64,000 nucleotides of DNA, from the NCBI RefSeq assembly GCF_002939885.1, contig NZ_MDED01000021.1, forward strand, positions 21,640-85,639, in the 5' to 3' direction. The position numbers and the translations under genes were made by a program. Of the stretch, positions 35,597-46,233 are shown piece after piece (positions within the stretch are counted from its first letter, which is position 1; each line of letters starts with the position of its first letter). The stretch comes from Xanthomonas cucurbitae (GTDB lineage: Bacteria; Pseudomonadota; Gammaproteobacteria; Xanthomonadales; Xanthomonadaceae). The notes beneath the pieces are model-generated. The model was not told the DNA's origin and searched no databases. It was given only the letters and a program-made list of their open reading frames with translations.

Positions 35597-35638
35597 GGAA
35601 AACCAGACGCTGCCGCGCGGCAATCGCGTGGCAGCGTC
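35597..35638 (-). terminator. Terminator of the M4 metalloprotease gene
   Basis: GACGCTGCC (35606-35614) pairs exactly with GGCAGCGTC (35630-35638), and a short CGC/GCG extends the stem. Read on the minus strand the hairpin is followed by TGGTTTTCC. It begins 10 bases beyond the protease stop. Confidence 0.7.
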
Positions 35639-35647
35639 GTGCGGGCA

Positions 35648-37243
35648 TCAGTTCACCGACACCGCACTCCACGCCGCTGCCACGGCGAGGTACTGCGTGG
35701 AGCTGCTGCCATACAGGTCGCTGGCCGCGCTCAGCGTGGCCCGGCGCGCGGCCGCGTAGTTGCTGGACGAGGTCATGTAGACCGTGAGCGCGCGGTACCA
35801 GATGCGGCTGGCGGCGGCACGGCCGATCGCGGTCAATGCGGTGTTGCCATTGCAGACCAGCCCGGCCGGGGTGACGTTGTAGCTGGTGCCCGTACCGAAG
35901 CCGCTTGGCACCACCGCGCCTTCGGCCAGCAGGTAGTAGAAATGGTTGGCCACGCCGGAGCTGTAGTGCACATCGATCGAGCCCAAGGTGTTGCGATAGC
36001 AGTCTGGCGAATTGCCATCCAGGCTCGGCTTGAACATGTAGCGCAACGCCAGGGTGCCGCTACTGTTGCCTGGCACGATTTTCTCACCGATCAGGTAATT
36101 GCCTGGCTGTGCGCCGTTGTTGGCGTAGTACTCCACCATCGCGCCCATGATGTCGGAAGTGGCTTCGTTCAAGCCACCCGATTCGCCCGAATACACCAAC
36201 CGCGCCGAACGGCTGGTCACTCCATGGGTCATTTCGTGCCCGGCCACGTCCACGGAGACCAGTGGCGTGAAAACGCTGCCGTCGCCATCGCCGAAGGTCA
36301 TGCAGAAGCAGCTGTCCGACCAGAACGCGTTGTTGAACCGGTTGCCGTAGTGCACGCGGCTGCGCGCACCCTTGCCGTCGTTGGCGATGCCGCTGCGCGA
36401 ATGGGTGTTCTTGAAGTAATCCCAGGTCAGCGCCACGCCGTAGTGCGCATCCACCGCCACCGTCGCGGCATCGCTGTTGGCGCCACTGCCCCAGGCATTG
36501 TCGGCATCGGTCAGCAGCGTGCCGTTGCCGGAGGTGCTGTTACGCATGGTGTAGGTGGCGCCGCCGCCGCGACCGAGGTCGGTCATCTCGAAGCCGCTGC
36601 TGCAGCGCGTGGTGGCCAGCGCCACATTGCCTGCATATAACGCGCGTCCGCTGCCGGCCGCAGCGGTACCGCCCGTGCAGGCGGTATGCACGGTATCCCA
36701 GGCTTCGAGGATGCGTTGGTCCACCGCATCGACGATGTAATGCATCTCGATCGGCGTCTGGTCGGGCTTGATGCCGCTGTAGATCACTTCGTAGGCAAGC
36801 CGTGGTGTTCCCTGGCGTGCATACAGCACCAGGCTGGTACGTGGTGGCGCATCCTGCGGCACATCGAACTGCGCACCTGCCACGCGCACCGCCGTGTCGG
36901 CATCGATGCCAGGCACCAGGCTGGGGCGTACCGGCGTGTCCAGGGTCTGGCTCAACTGACGCATCACCCCACGCCGCGAATGCACCACCACATCGCCACC
37001 GATCACCGGCAGGCCGTGATAGGTGCGATCGAAGCGCACATGCTCGCTGCCATCGGCATCGACGATGCTGTCGCGCGCGATGAAGGCATCGGCCGGCGCC
37101 CGATGGGCCATGGCCGACGCGGTATTGCCCAGCAATGCCTGTGCACGCGACACCGCCGCGTTGGCAGACAGGTCCGCCGCGGTGGCGACGACAGGAAACG
37201 ACAGCGCGCAGCAGATCGCCGCGCCCAACAAATGGAATTGCAT
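35648..37243 (-). CDS. Secreted M4 (thermolysin-like) metalloprotease
   Basis: The 531-residue preproprotein has a signal peptide (MQFHLLGAAICCALSFPVVATAA), a propeptide with FTP-like region (about 50-110, HVRFDRTYHGLPVIGGDVVVH), and a catalytic domain from about residue 200. The zinc site is H336-E337-x-x-H340 in VAGHEMTHGVTS, with the third ligand Glu in GGLNEATSDIMG 20 residues on. DVHYSSGVANHFYYLLAEG carries the catalytic His region. It is probably exported by type II secretion and cleaves host or environmental protein. The ATG at 37243 has a GGGAGAGAG ribosome-binding site. The upstream extension to 37471 is not used because the signal peptide starts here. Confidence 0.93.
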   Translation of the reverse strand: MQFHLLGAAICCALSFPVVATAADLSANAAVSRAQALLGNTASAMAHRAPADAFIARDSIVDADGSEHVRFDRTYHGLPVIGGDVVVHSRRGVMRQLSQTLDTPVRPSLVPGIDADTAVRVAGAQFDVPQDAPPRTSLVLYARQGTPRLAYEVIYSGIKPDQTPIEMHYIVDAVDQRILEAWDTVHTACTGGTAAAGSGRALYAGNVALATTRCSSGFEMTDLGRGGGATYTMRNSTSGNGTLLTDADNAWGSGANSDAATVAVDAHYGVALTWDYFKNTHSRSGIANDGKGARSRVHYGNRFNNAFWSDSCFCMTFGDGDGSVFTPLVSVDVAGHEMTHGVTSRSARLVYSGESGGLNEATSDIMGAMVEYYANNGAQPGNYLIGEKIVPGNSSGTLALRYMFKPSLDGNSPDCYRNTLGSIDVHYSSGVANHFYYLLAEGAVVPSGFGTGTSYNVTPAGLVCNGNTALTAIGRAAASRIWYRALTVYMTSSSNYAAARRATLSAASDLYGSSSTQYLAVAAAWSAVSVN

Positions 37244-37747
37244 GACGACTCTCTCCCAGAACGTGCAATGCAAAAACCGGCGGATAACCCCTCCCAGGCC
37301 GGTCGCGATCGGCAGCAACTGCCGGCAGACACGCTGGCACAGGTGCGAGCTGAAGCAGTAGTAAAAATTACAGTCGTCATGTGATCTGTGCGCGCGGCCC
37401 GTCGCGCGATGGAATGCATCGCACAGACTGGAGCCCGCATGACCGCGCGGACGGGCGGTGCACGCGTCCATCGGTATCTACCCGAGCACGCGCTGATCGC
37501 GGCAGTGTGCAAGCGAAAAGCCGGCCCGAAACCATGGCGCCGTGCGTAAGCGTGCCGCCGCTACGCTGCGCGGGCATCGCGCACCGCCGATCCAAGGCAG
37601 CGCTGCAGCACAGTGGCGAGCGGTCTGGGCACGCAGTACGGTGCTGCGGGGCGACGCGCGGATCGTCCAGAATGGCACCGGCGTTGCCGGTGCGCACATT
37701 ATCGCAGGGCTGATGCCATCACTACGCCCGGCTGAGGCGGCACGCCA
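37244..37747. other. Intergenic region, no supported gene
   Basis: These 504 bases lie between the protease start and the purC stop. An AT-rich patch (37360-37380) probably holds the protease promoter on the minus strand. Open frames on both strands lack ribosome-binding sites and family motifs. I see no RNA gene, repeat or terminator with confidence. Confidence 0.5.
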
Positions 37748-38674
37748 TCAATCGACCGAAATACCCGCCAACCGTTGCAGTGCTTCGGCGTATTTCGCAC
37801 GCGTGCGATCAATCACGTCCGCCGGAAGGCTGGGGCCGGGCGCGGTCTTGCCCCAGTCCAACGTCTCCAGATAATCGCGCACGAACTGCTTGTCGTAGCT
37901 CGGCGGGCTGGTACCCACTTCGTACTGGTCGGCCGGCCAGTAGCGCGAGGAATCCGGAGTCAGCATCTCGTCCATGATGTACAGGCGGCCATCGGCATCG
38001 GTGCCGAATTCGAACTTGGTGTCGGCCAGCAGGATGCCGCGCTCGGCGGCAAAGTCTGCGGCGAAGCGGTAGATGCGCAAGGTGGCATCGCGCACGCGCT
38101 CGGCCAGCTCGGCGCCGACGGTCTTGACCATGGCATCGAAGTCGATGTTTTCGTCATGGTCGCCGACGGCGGCCTTGGTCGAGGGGGTAAAGATCGGCTC
38201 GGGCAGTTTCTCGGCCTGGCGCAGGCCGTCGGGCAGTTCGATGCCGCTGACCTTGCCGGTGCGCTGGTAGTCCTTCCAGCCGCTGCCGATCAGGTAGCCA
38301 CGGGCAATCGCTTCCACCGGCACCGGCTTGAGCTTGCGTGTCACCACCGCGCGCTTGGCGTACAACGCCGGGTCCACACCGTCGGGCAGCACCTGCTCCA
38401 CACCGATGTTGACCAGATGGTTGGGCATCAGGTGTTCGGTCTTGTGGAACCAGAAGTTGGACACCTGGCAGAGCATTTCGCCCTTGCCCGGAATCGGGTC
38501 CGGCAGCACCACGTCGAACGCAGACAGGCGATCGGTGGCCACCATCAACAGATAGTCGCCCGGGGGGGCACCGGCGGGCAGGCGGTCGCGCGGAAGTTCG
38601 AAGACATCGCGGACCTTGCCACGGTGACGCAACGGCAGGCCGGGCAGATCGGATTGCAACAGCGTGGTCGACAC
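37748..38674 (-). CDS. purC: Phosphoribosylaminoimidazole-succinocarboxamide synthase
   Basis: This purine biosynthesis enzyme joins CAIR and aspartate with ATP to give SAICAR. The 308-residue type-1 (eukaryote-like length) form has [16 protein letters not shown], the SAICAR signatures [20 protein letters not shown] and [19 protein letters not shown], and [29 protein letters not shown]. It starts at GTG 38674, because TAGGAG lies five bases upstream and the conserved sequence begins at once. It is a monocistronic-looking housekeeping gene divergent from the DnaJ-like gene. Confidence 0.96.
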   Translation of the reverse strand: MSTTLLQSDLPGLPLRHRGKVRDVFELPRDRLPAGAPPGDYLLMVATDRLSAFDVVLPDPIPGKGEMLCQVSNFWFHKTEHLMPNHLVNIGVEQVLPDGVDPALYAKRAVVTRKLKPVPVEAIARGYLIGSGWKDYQRTGKVSGIELPDGLRQAEKLPEPIFTPSTKAAVGDHDENIDFDAMVKTVGAELAERVRDATLRIYRFAADFAAERGILLADTKFEFGTDADGRLYIMDEMLTPDSSRYWPADQYEVGTSPPSYDKQFVRDYLETLDWGKTAPGPSLPADVIDRTRAKYAEALQRLAGISVD

Positions 38675-38883
38675 AGGCACTCCTAAGGACGTCGCAATGA
38701 CGCTGTCCCCGGGACCCGGCGGGCCCGCGGGTGGGCAGCGGGCCGCGTAGTGTACGGCGCTTCGTCGCGCCCCGCTGGATTTATCTGGCCGCCGCCGCAG
38801 GCGCACCGTGGACGGCGTGTCAGCCAGGCCGGGCGGGGCTTCAGGTAAGATCGTCAGCCCGCCTTCCCCGCCCCCGATCGCTC

Positions 38884-39213
38884 ATGTCCTGGTACGGAAA
38901 ACTGCTCGGCGCATTGGCCGGCGCCCTGTTGTTTCGCGGTGCGCCGTTCGCAGGGCTGCTGATTGGCCTGGCGATCGGGCACGCGGTGGACGCGGGCTGG
39001 TTCAAGCGCCGGGCGGACAATCCCTATGAAGCACTGGGGCTGGAGCCGGACGCCACCATGGCCGAGATCGATCTGGCCTATCGGCGGCTGATGTCGCGCT
39101 ATCACCCGGACAAGGTGGCCAATGCCGAGCCCGAGGCGCGCCGCCAGGCTGAAAAGAAGGCCAGCCAGATCAACGCGGCCTACGACCGCATCCAGCAGAT
39201 GCGCAAGCGCTGA
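38884..39213 (+). CDS. Membrane-anchored J-domain protein (DjlA-like)
   Basis: This 109-residue protein has an N-terminal hydrophobic, Gly-rich segment (residues 5-35, LLGALAGALLFRGAPFAGLLIGLAIGHAVD), as in the membrane motif of DjlA, and a C-terminal J domain (46-109) with H74-P75-D76 in SRYHPDKVAN. The middle TerB-like domain of full-length DjlA is missing. It should stimulate a DnaK ATPase at the inner membrane. The ATG fits the conserved start MSWYGKLLG. Confidence 0.85.
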   Translation: MSWYGKLLGALAGALLFRGAPFAGLLIGLAIGHAVDAGWFKRRADNPYEALGLEPDATMAEIDLAYRRLMSRYHPDKVANAEPEARRQAEKKASQINAAYDRIQQMRKR

Positions 39214-39273
39214 GCGCCGCGCCCCGGGCCAACGCCCGGCAATCACCGCAGCTCGGCAAGCGCGACTGCAGCT

Positions 39274-39308
39274 GCGTCGGGCCTGGCCGTCGCGGCCAGG
39301 CCCGACGC
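39274..39308. terminator. Bidirectional hairpin between convergent genes
   Basis: GCGTCGGGCCTGGCC (39274-39288) and GGCCAGGCCCGACGC (39294-39308) form a perfect 15-bp stem with a five-base loop between the J-domain gene and the convergent outer-membrane gene. No T-tract follows on either strand, so termination is likely but not classic. Confidence 0.55.
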
Positions 39309-39313
39309 GCGTC

Positions 39314-40153
39314 TCAGAAGCGGTAGCCGAAGGTCAGGCGGACCGCATTGGTCGAAAAATCGGTATCGGTACGGCGCAGATCGGTGCCGGCCGGATTGAC
39401 CCGCAGGAACGGGTTGGTCGGCGGCGCGGTGCCCGGCCCGACGCGCACGCGGGTGTCTTCGTCCTGCAGGCGGGTGAACAGGTATTCCACGCCCACCGAG
39501 ACATGGTCGCTCAACCGACGCTGCAAGCCCACACCGGCCTGGTAACCATCGGCGCTGTCGCCGCCGCGGCCGGTGAAGCTGTTGGCGGTATTGCTGCTGG
39601 CAAAGCTGTGGTCGAACTCGCCGCGTGCCACGCCGGCGGTGAAGTAGGCCAGGAAATCGCCCTGCTCGCCGAAGGCATAGCCGACGCGTCCGCGTAGCGC
39701 GGCGGTGCGGTTGAGTTGGCGGGTGAAGGTGTAGAGCGCAGGCGTCGTGCTGAAAGCGCTGACGCTGTCGCGGATGTCGTTGCGGGTGTATTCGGCCACC
39801 ACGCCGTAGACCCAGTTGCCGGCCTGCCAGTCGTAGCCCAGCCGCGCGCCGTATTCGGCCCCCCCCTTGTCCTTGCTGCAGCCGCTGGCCGGCGTGCGCC
39901 CGGCTGCCGCGCCGCCGCAAAAGCCCGGCGAGAACGCATTGGCGCCAGTGGCGGTGCTGACCTGGTCGCCGTCGCGGCCATCCAGGTTGGTGTCGAAGCC
40001 GAAGCGGCCGCCGGAGACACCGGCCGGATCGGCGCCGCCGAGATTGGCGCCGATGGAAAAGCCGGACCAGTCGGCCGGGCCGGTTTGCGCCCAGGCCGAT
40101 GGAGCCAGGGCCAGCAGGACGAGTGCAGCAGAAGCGAGCGGGGTGGTGTTCAT
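39314..40153 (-). CDS. Outer-membrane beta-barrel protein
   Basis: The 279-residue protein has a signal peptide (MNTTPLASAALVLLALAPSAWA, cleaved before Q) and repeated amphipathic strands alternating with Gly/Asp-rich turns (ADWSGFSIGANLGG, GARLGYDWQAGNWVYGVVAEY, YQAGVGLQRRLSDHVSVGVEYLF). It ends in TFGYRF; the terminal Phe is the outer-membrane assembly signal. The pattern is that of the porin-like OmpA-barrel family found in opacity-type proteins. A Cys pair (residues 78 and 92 region) may form a disulfide in an extracellular loop. No partner is evident. Confidence 0.85.
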   Translation of the reverse strand: MNTTPLASAALVLLALAPSAWAQTGPADWSGFSIGANLGGADPAGVSGGRFGFDTNLDGRDGDQVSTATGANAFSPGFCGGAAAGRTPASGCSKDKGGAEYGARLGYDWQAGNWVYGVVAEYTRNDIRDSVSAFSTTPALYTFTRQLNRTAALRGRVGYAFGEQGDFLAYFTAGVARGEFDHSFASSNTANSFTGRGGDSADGYQAGVGLQRRLSDHVSVGVEYLFTRLQDEDTRVRVGPGTAPPTNPFLRVNPAGTDLRRTDTDFSTNAVRLTFGYRF

Positions 40154-40284
40154 GCAGTCTCCTCGAATCAGGCGCGGCGCGCCGGTCCCTGAGCATACGC
40201 AGGTGAGTCCTGTGCAGATGCATGCCTTTCCTCACGCCGCAGCGGTTGCGACAATGGCCCATTCCCTCTTCCTACGAGCTGCCC

Positions 40285-40956
40285 ATGCAACCGACGGCGA
40301 TCGCCCCGTCCATCCTGTCCGCCGATTTCGCCCGCCTGGGCGAGGAAGTGAACAACGTCCTCAAGGCCGGTGCCGACTGGGTGCACTTTGACGTGATGGA
40401 CAACCATTACGTGCCCAACCTCACCATCGGCCCGATGGTCTGCCAGGCGCTGCGCAAGCACGGCATCGTCGCGCCGATCGACGTGCACCTGATGGTCGAG
40501 CCGGTGGACCGGATCGTGCCGGACTTTGCAGACGCCGGCGCCACCACCATCAGCTTCCATCCCGAAGCCAGCCGCCACGTGCACCGCACCATCCAGCTCA
40601 TCAAATCGCACGGCTGCCAGGCCGGGCTGGTGCTCAATCCGGCCACCCCGGTGGATATTCTGGATTGGGTGCTGCCGGAGCTGGACTTGGTGCTGGTGAT
40701 GTCGGTCAACCCCGGCTTTGGCGGCCAGGCCTTCATTCCCTCGGCGCTGGACAAATTGCGCGCCATCCGCCGCAAGATCGATGCGCTGGGCAAGCCGATC
40801 CGGCTGGAGATCGACGGCGGCGTCAAGGCCGACAACATCGGCGCGATTGCCGCCGCCGGTGCCGACACCTTCGTGGCTGGCTCGGCCATCTTCAACGCGC
40901 CCGACTATGCGCAGGTGATCGCGCAAATGCGTGCGGCGGTGGATGCGGTGCGGTGA
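40285..40956 (+). CDS. rpe: Ribulose-phosphate 3-epimerase
   Basis: This TIM-barrel enzyme interconverts ribulose-5-phosphate and xylulose-5-phosphate in the pentose phosphate pathway. The 223-residue protein has [17 protein letters not shown], the metal ligands in [17 protein letters not shown] and [30 protein letters not shown], and the phosphate-binding [10 protein letters not shown] and [10 protein letters not shown]. It ends within the GTGA that starts the next gene, so the two are coupled. Confidence 0.97.
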   Translation: MQPTAIAPSILSADFARLGEEVNNVLKAGADWVHFDVMDNHYVPNLTIGPMVCQALRKHGIVAPIDVHLMVEPVDRIVPDFADAGATTISFHPEASRHVHRTIQLIKSHGCQAGLVLNPATPVDILDWVLPELDLVLVMSVNPGFGGQAFIPSALDKLRAIRRKIDALGKPIRLEIDGGVKADNIGAIAAAGADTFVAGSAIFNAPDYAQVIAQMRAAVDAVR

Positions 40957-41444
40957 ACCAGCCCGCACTGCACATCCGCACGGCCACGCCAAGCGATGTG
41001 CCGCTGCTGCACGAGCTCATCACCGCGCTGGCGGTCTACGAGCGCGAGCCGGAGGCGGTCACGGCCACCCAGGACGATCTGTGCGCCAGCCTGTTCGGCG
41101 ACGGCGCCACCGCGCATGCGCTGATCTGCGAGCAGGACGGCCAGGCACTGGGATTTGCGGTGTACTTCTTCAACTATTCCACCTGGCTGGGCCGCAACGG
41201 CCTGTATCTGGAAGACCTGTTCGTGCGCCCGCAAGCGCGCGGGCAGGGGGCGGGCCTGGCGCTGTTGCGGCATCTGGCACAGCTGGCCATGCAACGTGGC
41301 TGCGGACGTTTCGAGTGGTCGGTGCTGGACTGGAACCAGCCGGCGATCGATTTCTACCAGGCCGTGGGCGCCCACCCGATGGCGGGCTGGACCGTCTACC
41401 GGCTCGACGGCGAGCGTCTGGCTGCCTTTGCTGCCGGCGGTTGA
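40953..41444 (+). CDS. GNAT-family N-acetyltransferase
   Basis: This 163-residue protein starts at GTG overlapping the rpe stop by four bases. The GNAT fold is clear: [18 protein letters not shown], the strand [18 protein letters not shown] with the acetyl-CoA loop R-x-x-G-x-G/A (ARGQGAG), and [15 protein letters not shown] near the end. The WSVLDWN pattern is common in diamine/thialysine-type acetyltransferases. The substrate is not known. A hairpin follows. Confidence 0.86.
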   Translation: MNQPALHIRTATPSDVPLLHELITALAVYEREPEAVTATQDDLCASLFGDGATAHALICEQDGQALGFAVYFFNYSTWLGRNGLYLEDLFVRPQARGQGAGLALLRHLAQLAMQRGCGRFEWSVLDWNQPAIDFYQAVGAHPMAGWTVYRLDGERLAAFAAGG

Positions 41445-41495
41445 ACCGGGCTCGCGCATGCGGCCGCCCAGCACAGCTGCCGTATCGAAAAAGAC

Positions 41496-41521
41496 AAGGC
41501 CGCCCCGTATGGAGCGGCCTT
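41496..41521 (+). terminator. Hairpin after rpe-acetyltransferase pair
   Basis: AAGGCCGC (41496-41503) pairs with GCGGCCTT (41514-41521) over a ten-base loop. There is no T-tract on the plus strand (CGGAAG follows), so it is a probable but non-canonical terminator. Confidence 0.5.
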
Positions 41522-41693
41522 CGGAAGATTGGAGGCTGATCCTGCCTCCGCCCATCGTCCCTGCTATGGCCTTCCATGTTCCGGGTCGGCGGTGACATCG
41601 GTATGACAGCCGCGCGACCTTGCGCATTCACGATTCCCGCATCGACCCACTGCTAGCCTGCGTGGACCTCCATCCCCATCATCGGCAGTGCGC

Positions 41694-42623
41694 ATGGTCC
41701 CGTCCCACTGGCGATTGATCCTCAACGGCAAATCCACCGACAACGAGGATCTGCGGCAGGCGGTCGGCCGCCTGCGCAAGCGTGGCATCCGGCTGGAAGT
41801 ACGGGTCACCTGGGAAGAGGGCGATGCCGAGCGCTATGTGGCCGAAGCGGTGGCCGATGGTGTGCAGACCGTGGTGGCTGCGGGTGGCGATGGCACCTTG
41901 AGCGAAGTGGCGGCCGCGCTGGCGCATCATGATGGCGATGCGGCCACACTGCCGTCGCTGGGCCTGGTGCCGCTGGGCACCGCCAACGACTTCGCCACCG
42001 CCGCCACGCTGCCGATCGACCCCATCGACGCGCTCGACCTGATCGCCAGCCGCCCGGCGCAGGCGATCGACCTGCTGCGCCTGGACACCGCGCACGGGCC
42101 GCACTGGTGCGCCAACGTCGCCAGCGGCGGCTTCGGCACCCAGGTCACCGTGGACACCGACGAAGGCTTGAAGAAGATGCTCGGCGGGTTGGCTTACCTC
42201 ATCACCGGCATGTCGCGGCTGGGCCGGATCGATCCGATCAGCGCACGCTTCAGCGGCCCGGAGTTCAGCTGGGAAGGCGAGTTCATCGCGCTTGGCCTGG
42301 GTAACGGCCGCTACGCCGGCGGCGGCCAGGCGCTGTGTCCGGACGCACTGATCGACGACGGCCTGCTCGATGTCACCATCTTGCCCGCGCTCAACGGCGA
42401 GGTGGCCGCCACGCTCGGCACCCTGGTCACCAGCGGCAAGCAGGCCGCGCTGGAACGCGTGGCCGTGCGCGCCCGGGTACCGTGGCTGCAGATTGTCTCC
42501 GCGCGACCGCTGACATTGAACCTGGATGGCGAGCCGGAAACCGCCGTGCAGTTCCGCATCGACTGCGTGCCGGCGCGGTTGCGGATGCACTTGCCCGCCA
42601 ATTGCCCGCTGCTTGGCCGGTGA
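41694..42623 (+). CDS. yegS: YegS-like lipid kinase
   Basis: This 309-residue diacylglycerol-kinase-fold protein has the nucleotide-binding motif [17 protein letters not shown] and [14 protein letters not shown], then [22 protein letters not shown], all typical of YegS. YegS phosphorylates phosphatidylglycerol in E. coli; the substrate here is inferred. The ATG at 41694 lies at the conserved start. It is followed by the trp leader region. Confidence 0.92.
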   Translation: MVPSHWRLILNGKSTDNEDLRQAVGRLRKRGIRLEVRVTWEEGDAERYVAEAVADGVQTVVAAGGDGTLSEVAAALAHHDGDAATLPSLGLVPLGTANDFATAATLPIDPIDALDLIASRPAQAIDLLRLDTAHGPHWCANVASGGFGTQVTVDTDEGLKKMLGGLAYLITGMSRLGRIDPISARFSGPEFSWEGEFIALGLGNGRYAGGGQALCPDALIDDGLLDVTILPALNGEVAATLGTLVTSGKQAALERVAVRARVPWLQIVSARPLTLNLDGEPETAVQFRIDCVPARLRMHLPANCPLLGR

Positions 42624-42853
42624 GGCTGGGAATCGGGAATCGGGAATCGCAAAAGCGGAAGCGCTGGCACCGCGCGTCGCGGTTGAACGGCGTTCTTCGC
42701 GGCTCGCTGCTGCTCTGGGCCTGCAGTTGCGCTACAGTAGCCGTGTGTCCCGCATGACGACTCCACGCTCGTTCTCTTCCGCTCGCCGCTGGTGGCGATG
42801 GTGGCCCGTTGCCGTCGTCCGCCCCGCCACAGAGTCCCGGAAGGAAAGTCGTC

Positions 42854-44328
<1,475 letters not shown>

Positions 44329-44329
<1 letters not shown>

Positions 44330-45390
44330 TGGACGGGCAGGGCGGCACGCTGCGCATCGGTTTTCGCAACGACTACAGCGAGGGCGCGCATCCGCGCGTG
44401 CTGCAGGCCATCGCGCACGCCAGTGCCGAGCAGAATGCCGGCTACGGCACCGACCGGCATAGCGCGCGTGCGGCGGCGCTGATTGGCGATGCCATTGCGC
44501 AACCGCAAGCGCAGGTGCATCTGCTGGTGGGCGGCACGCAGACCAACCTGATCGCCATCGGCGCGTTTCTGCGCCCGCACCAGGCGGTCATCGCGGTCGA
44601 AGCCGGGCATATCGCCACGCATGAAACCGGCGCCATCGAAGCCACCGGGCACAAGGTGCTCACCGTCGCCGCGCCGCACGACAAGCTGACCCCGGCGCTG
44701 ATCCAGCCAGTGCTTCAGCTGCACGGCAACGAGCACATGGTGCAGCCCCGTCTGGTCTATCTCTCCAACAGCACCGAAAGCGGCACGATCTACACGCGGG
44801 CCGAACTCGAAGCACTCGCGCAGTTCTGCCATGCACACGCATTGCTGCTGTACCTGGACGGCGCACGCCTGGGCGCGGCGTTGACTGCTGCGGGCAACGA
44901 TCTGGATCTACCCACCATCGCCGCGTTGACCGATGCGTTCTACATCGGCGGCACCAAGAATGGCGCCTTGCTGGGCGAAGCCCTGGTCATCGTCAATCCC
45001 GCCTTGCAGACCGACTTTCGCTACCTCATCAAGCAGCGCGGCGCGCTGCTGGCCAAGGGCATGGTGCTGGGAGCACAGTTTGCCGCGTTGTTCGAAGATG
45101 GCTTGTTCTTTGCGTTGGCCGCACATGCCAACGCGATGGCACAGCGTCTGCGTGCCGGCCTGCAGCACGCCGGCGCCCAACTCACCAGCGACTCGCCGAC
45201 CAACCAGCAATTCGTCGCTTTCAGCGCACGGCAGGTGGAGCAGTTGGCCGAGCGCTACGACTTCGAACGCTGGGAGACCCGCCTCGATGGGCGGCTGGTG
45301 ATCCGCCTGGTGACCTCATGGGCCACGACCCCGGAAGCCGTCGACCGGCTGTGCGCGGACGTTGTCGCCGTTCTGGGCAGCGTGGCGTAA
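44329..45390 (+). CDS. Threonine-aldolase-like PLP enzyme
   Basis: This 353-residue fold-type-I PLP enzyme is of the beta-eliminating lyase/low-specificity threonine aldolase group. Visible marks are FRNDYSEGAHPRVLQAI, YGTDRHS, GGTQTNLIAIGAFLRPHQ, LYLDGARLGAAL and the PLP lysine K210 in YIGGTKNGALLGEAL. It would split threonine or allo-threonine to glycine and acetaldehyde. Its ATG overlaps the trpE stop by one base, so it is translationally coupled to trpE, which is unusual for this enzyme and lacks an obvious metabolic reason. Confidence 0.88.
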
Positions 45391-45422
45391 GCTTGTATGG
45401 CGTTTTTTCGACAGGCAGAGAG

Positions 45423-46181
45423 ATGATGACGCCGTTGATCCGCTGGATGCTCGCAGTCGCGTTCGCGTTACCGATGCTCGCCATGGCGCAGGTCAACAGC
45501 CTGCCGTCGCAGCCGCATCTGCTGGTGAAGGGGCAAGCACACAGAGCGGTCATGCCCGACCGTTTCTTCGTGACGATAAATTTTCGCGCCGTGGACATCC
45601 AGCCAGAACTTGCACGCCGGCGGATACAGGCGGCGGCCGAACAGATCCTGGCCGCGCTGAAGACGCACCATGTCCTCAAGGACAGCATCGAAGCTTCATC
45701 TCTGCAGATACAGCCTTTCTACTCCTATGGGTCGAACGAAGCGCAGAAGTTCGAAGGCACTGAAGTCAAGCGCAGCATTGGCGCGGCCTTCCAGTCGCTT
45801 GATGATGCAAGGCAGTTTCTCGGCAAACTGAAGACGTCCAACGAAATGCAGCTATCGGGGATCAAGACGTTCTACAGCAAGGACGCCGAGGTACGGGTAC
45901 AGCTCAAGCGTGAGGCTGCAGCCCAGTCGCGTAACGTTGCCGCTGAGCTTGCCAAGGCGTATGGCGTCAGAATTCAGGGGCTTTACACGATTTCCGACGT
46001 CGCGCCGAGCTTTGCCTATGGTGTCCAGGCGGGGAGTTGGCCGATGGAGGCCATCGTCGTTTCTGGGCAGCCGGCGCCACCTATGCCGGCTGCCGATGGC
46101 GGTGCAATCGTCGAATCGCTCGAAGCCGGTAGCATGATCCTCACCGAAAACATCTATGCGGTCTTTCTGATCGGACAATAG
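45423..46181 (+). CDS. SIMPL-domain periplasmic protein
   Basis: This 252-residue protein has a signal peptide (MMTPLIRWMLAVAFALPMLAMA) and a DUF541/SIMPL domain: LVKGQAHRAVMPDRFFVTINF, ALKTHHVLKDSIEASSLQIQPFYSY, AAAQSRNVAAELAKAYGVRIQGLYTISD. The family forms oligomeric periplasmic or outer-membrane proteins with little known function. The ATG at 45423 (a second follows at 45426) is at the signal peptide. The CRISPR trailer end begins about 50 bases after its stop. Confidence 0.85.
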   Translation: MMTPLIRWMLAVAFALPMLAMAQVNSLPSQPHLLVKGQAHRAVMPDRFFVTINFRAVDIQPELARRRIQAAAEQILAALKTHHVLKDSIEASSLQIQPFYSYGSNEAQKFEGTEVKRSIGAAFQSLDDARQFLGKLKTSNEMQLSGIKTFYSKDAEVRVQLKREAAAQSRNVAAELAKAYGVRIQGLYTISDVAPSFAYGVQAGSWPMEAIVVSGQPAPPMPAADGGAIVESLEAGSMILTENIYAVFLIGQ

Positions 46182-46233
46182 GGGCGGCTAGCAGATCCAC
46201 CGAGTCATTACCGGGTATAGGTAGATTCACGGT

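Noticed and set aside
37381..37713. Overlapping frames on both strands between the M4 protease and purC
   Set aside because: Arg/Ser/Ala-rich translations without conserved motifs are expected by chance at this GC content.
42629..42649. Short GGGAATC tandem run upstream of trpL considered as a regulatory repeat
   Set aside because: The same simple motif occurs in another intergenic region (20523-20579), so it is a dispersed simple repeat rather than a trp control site.
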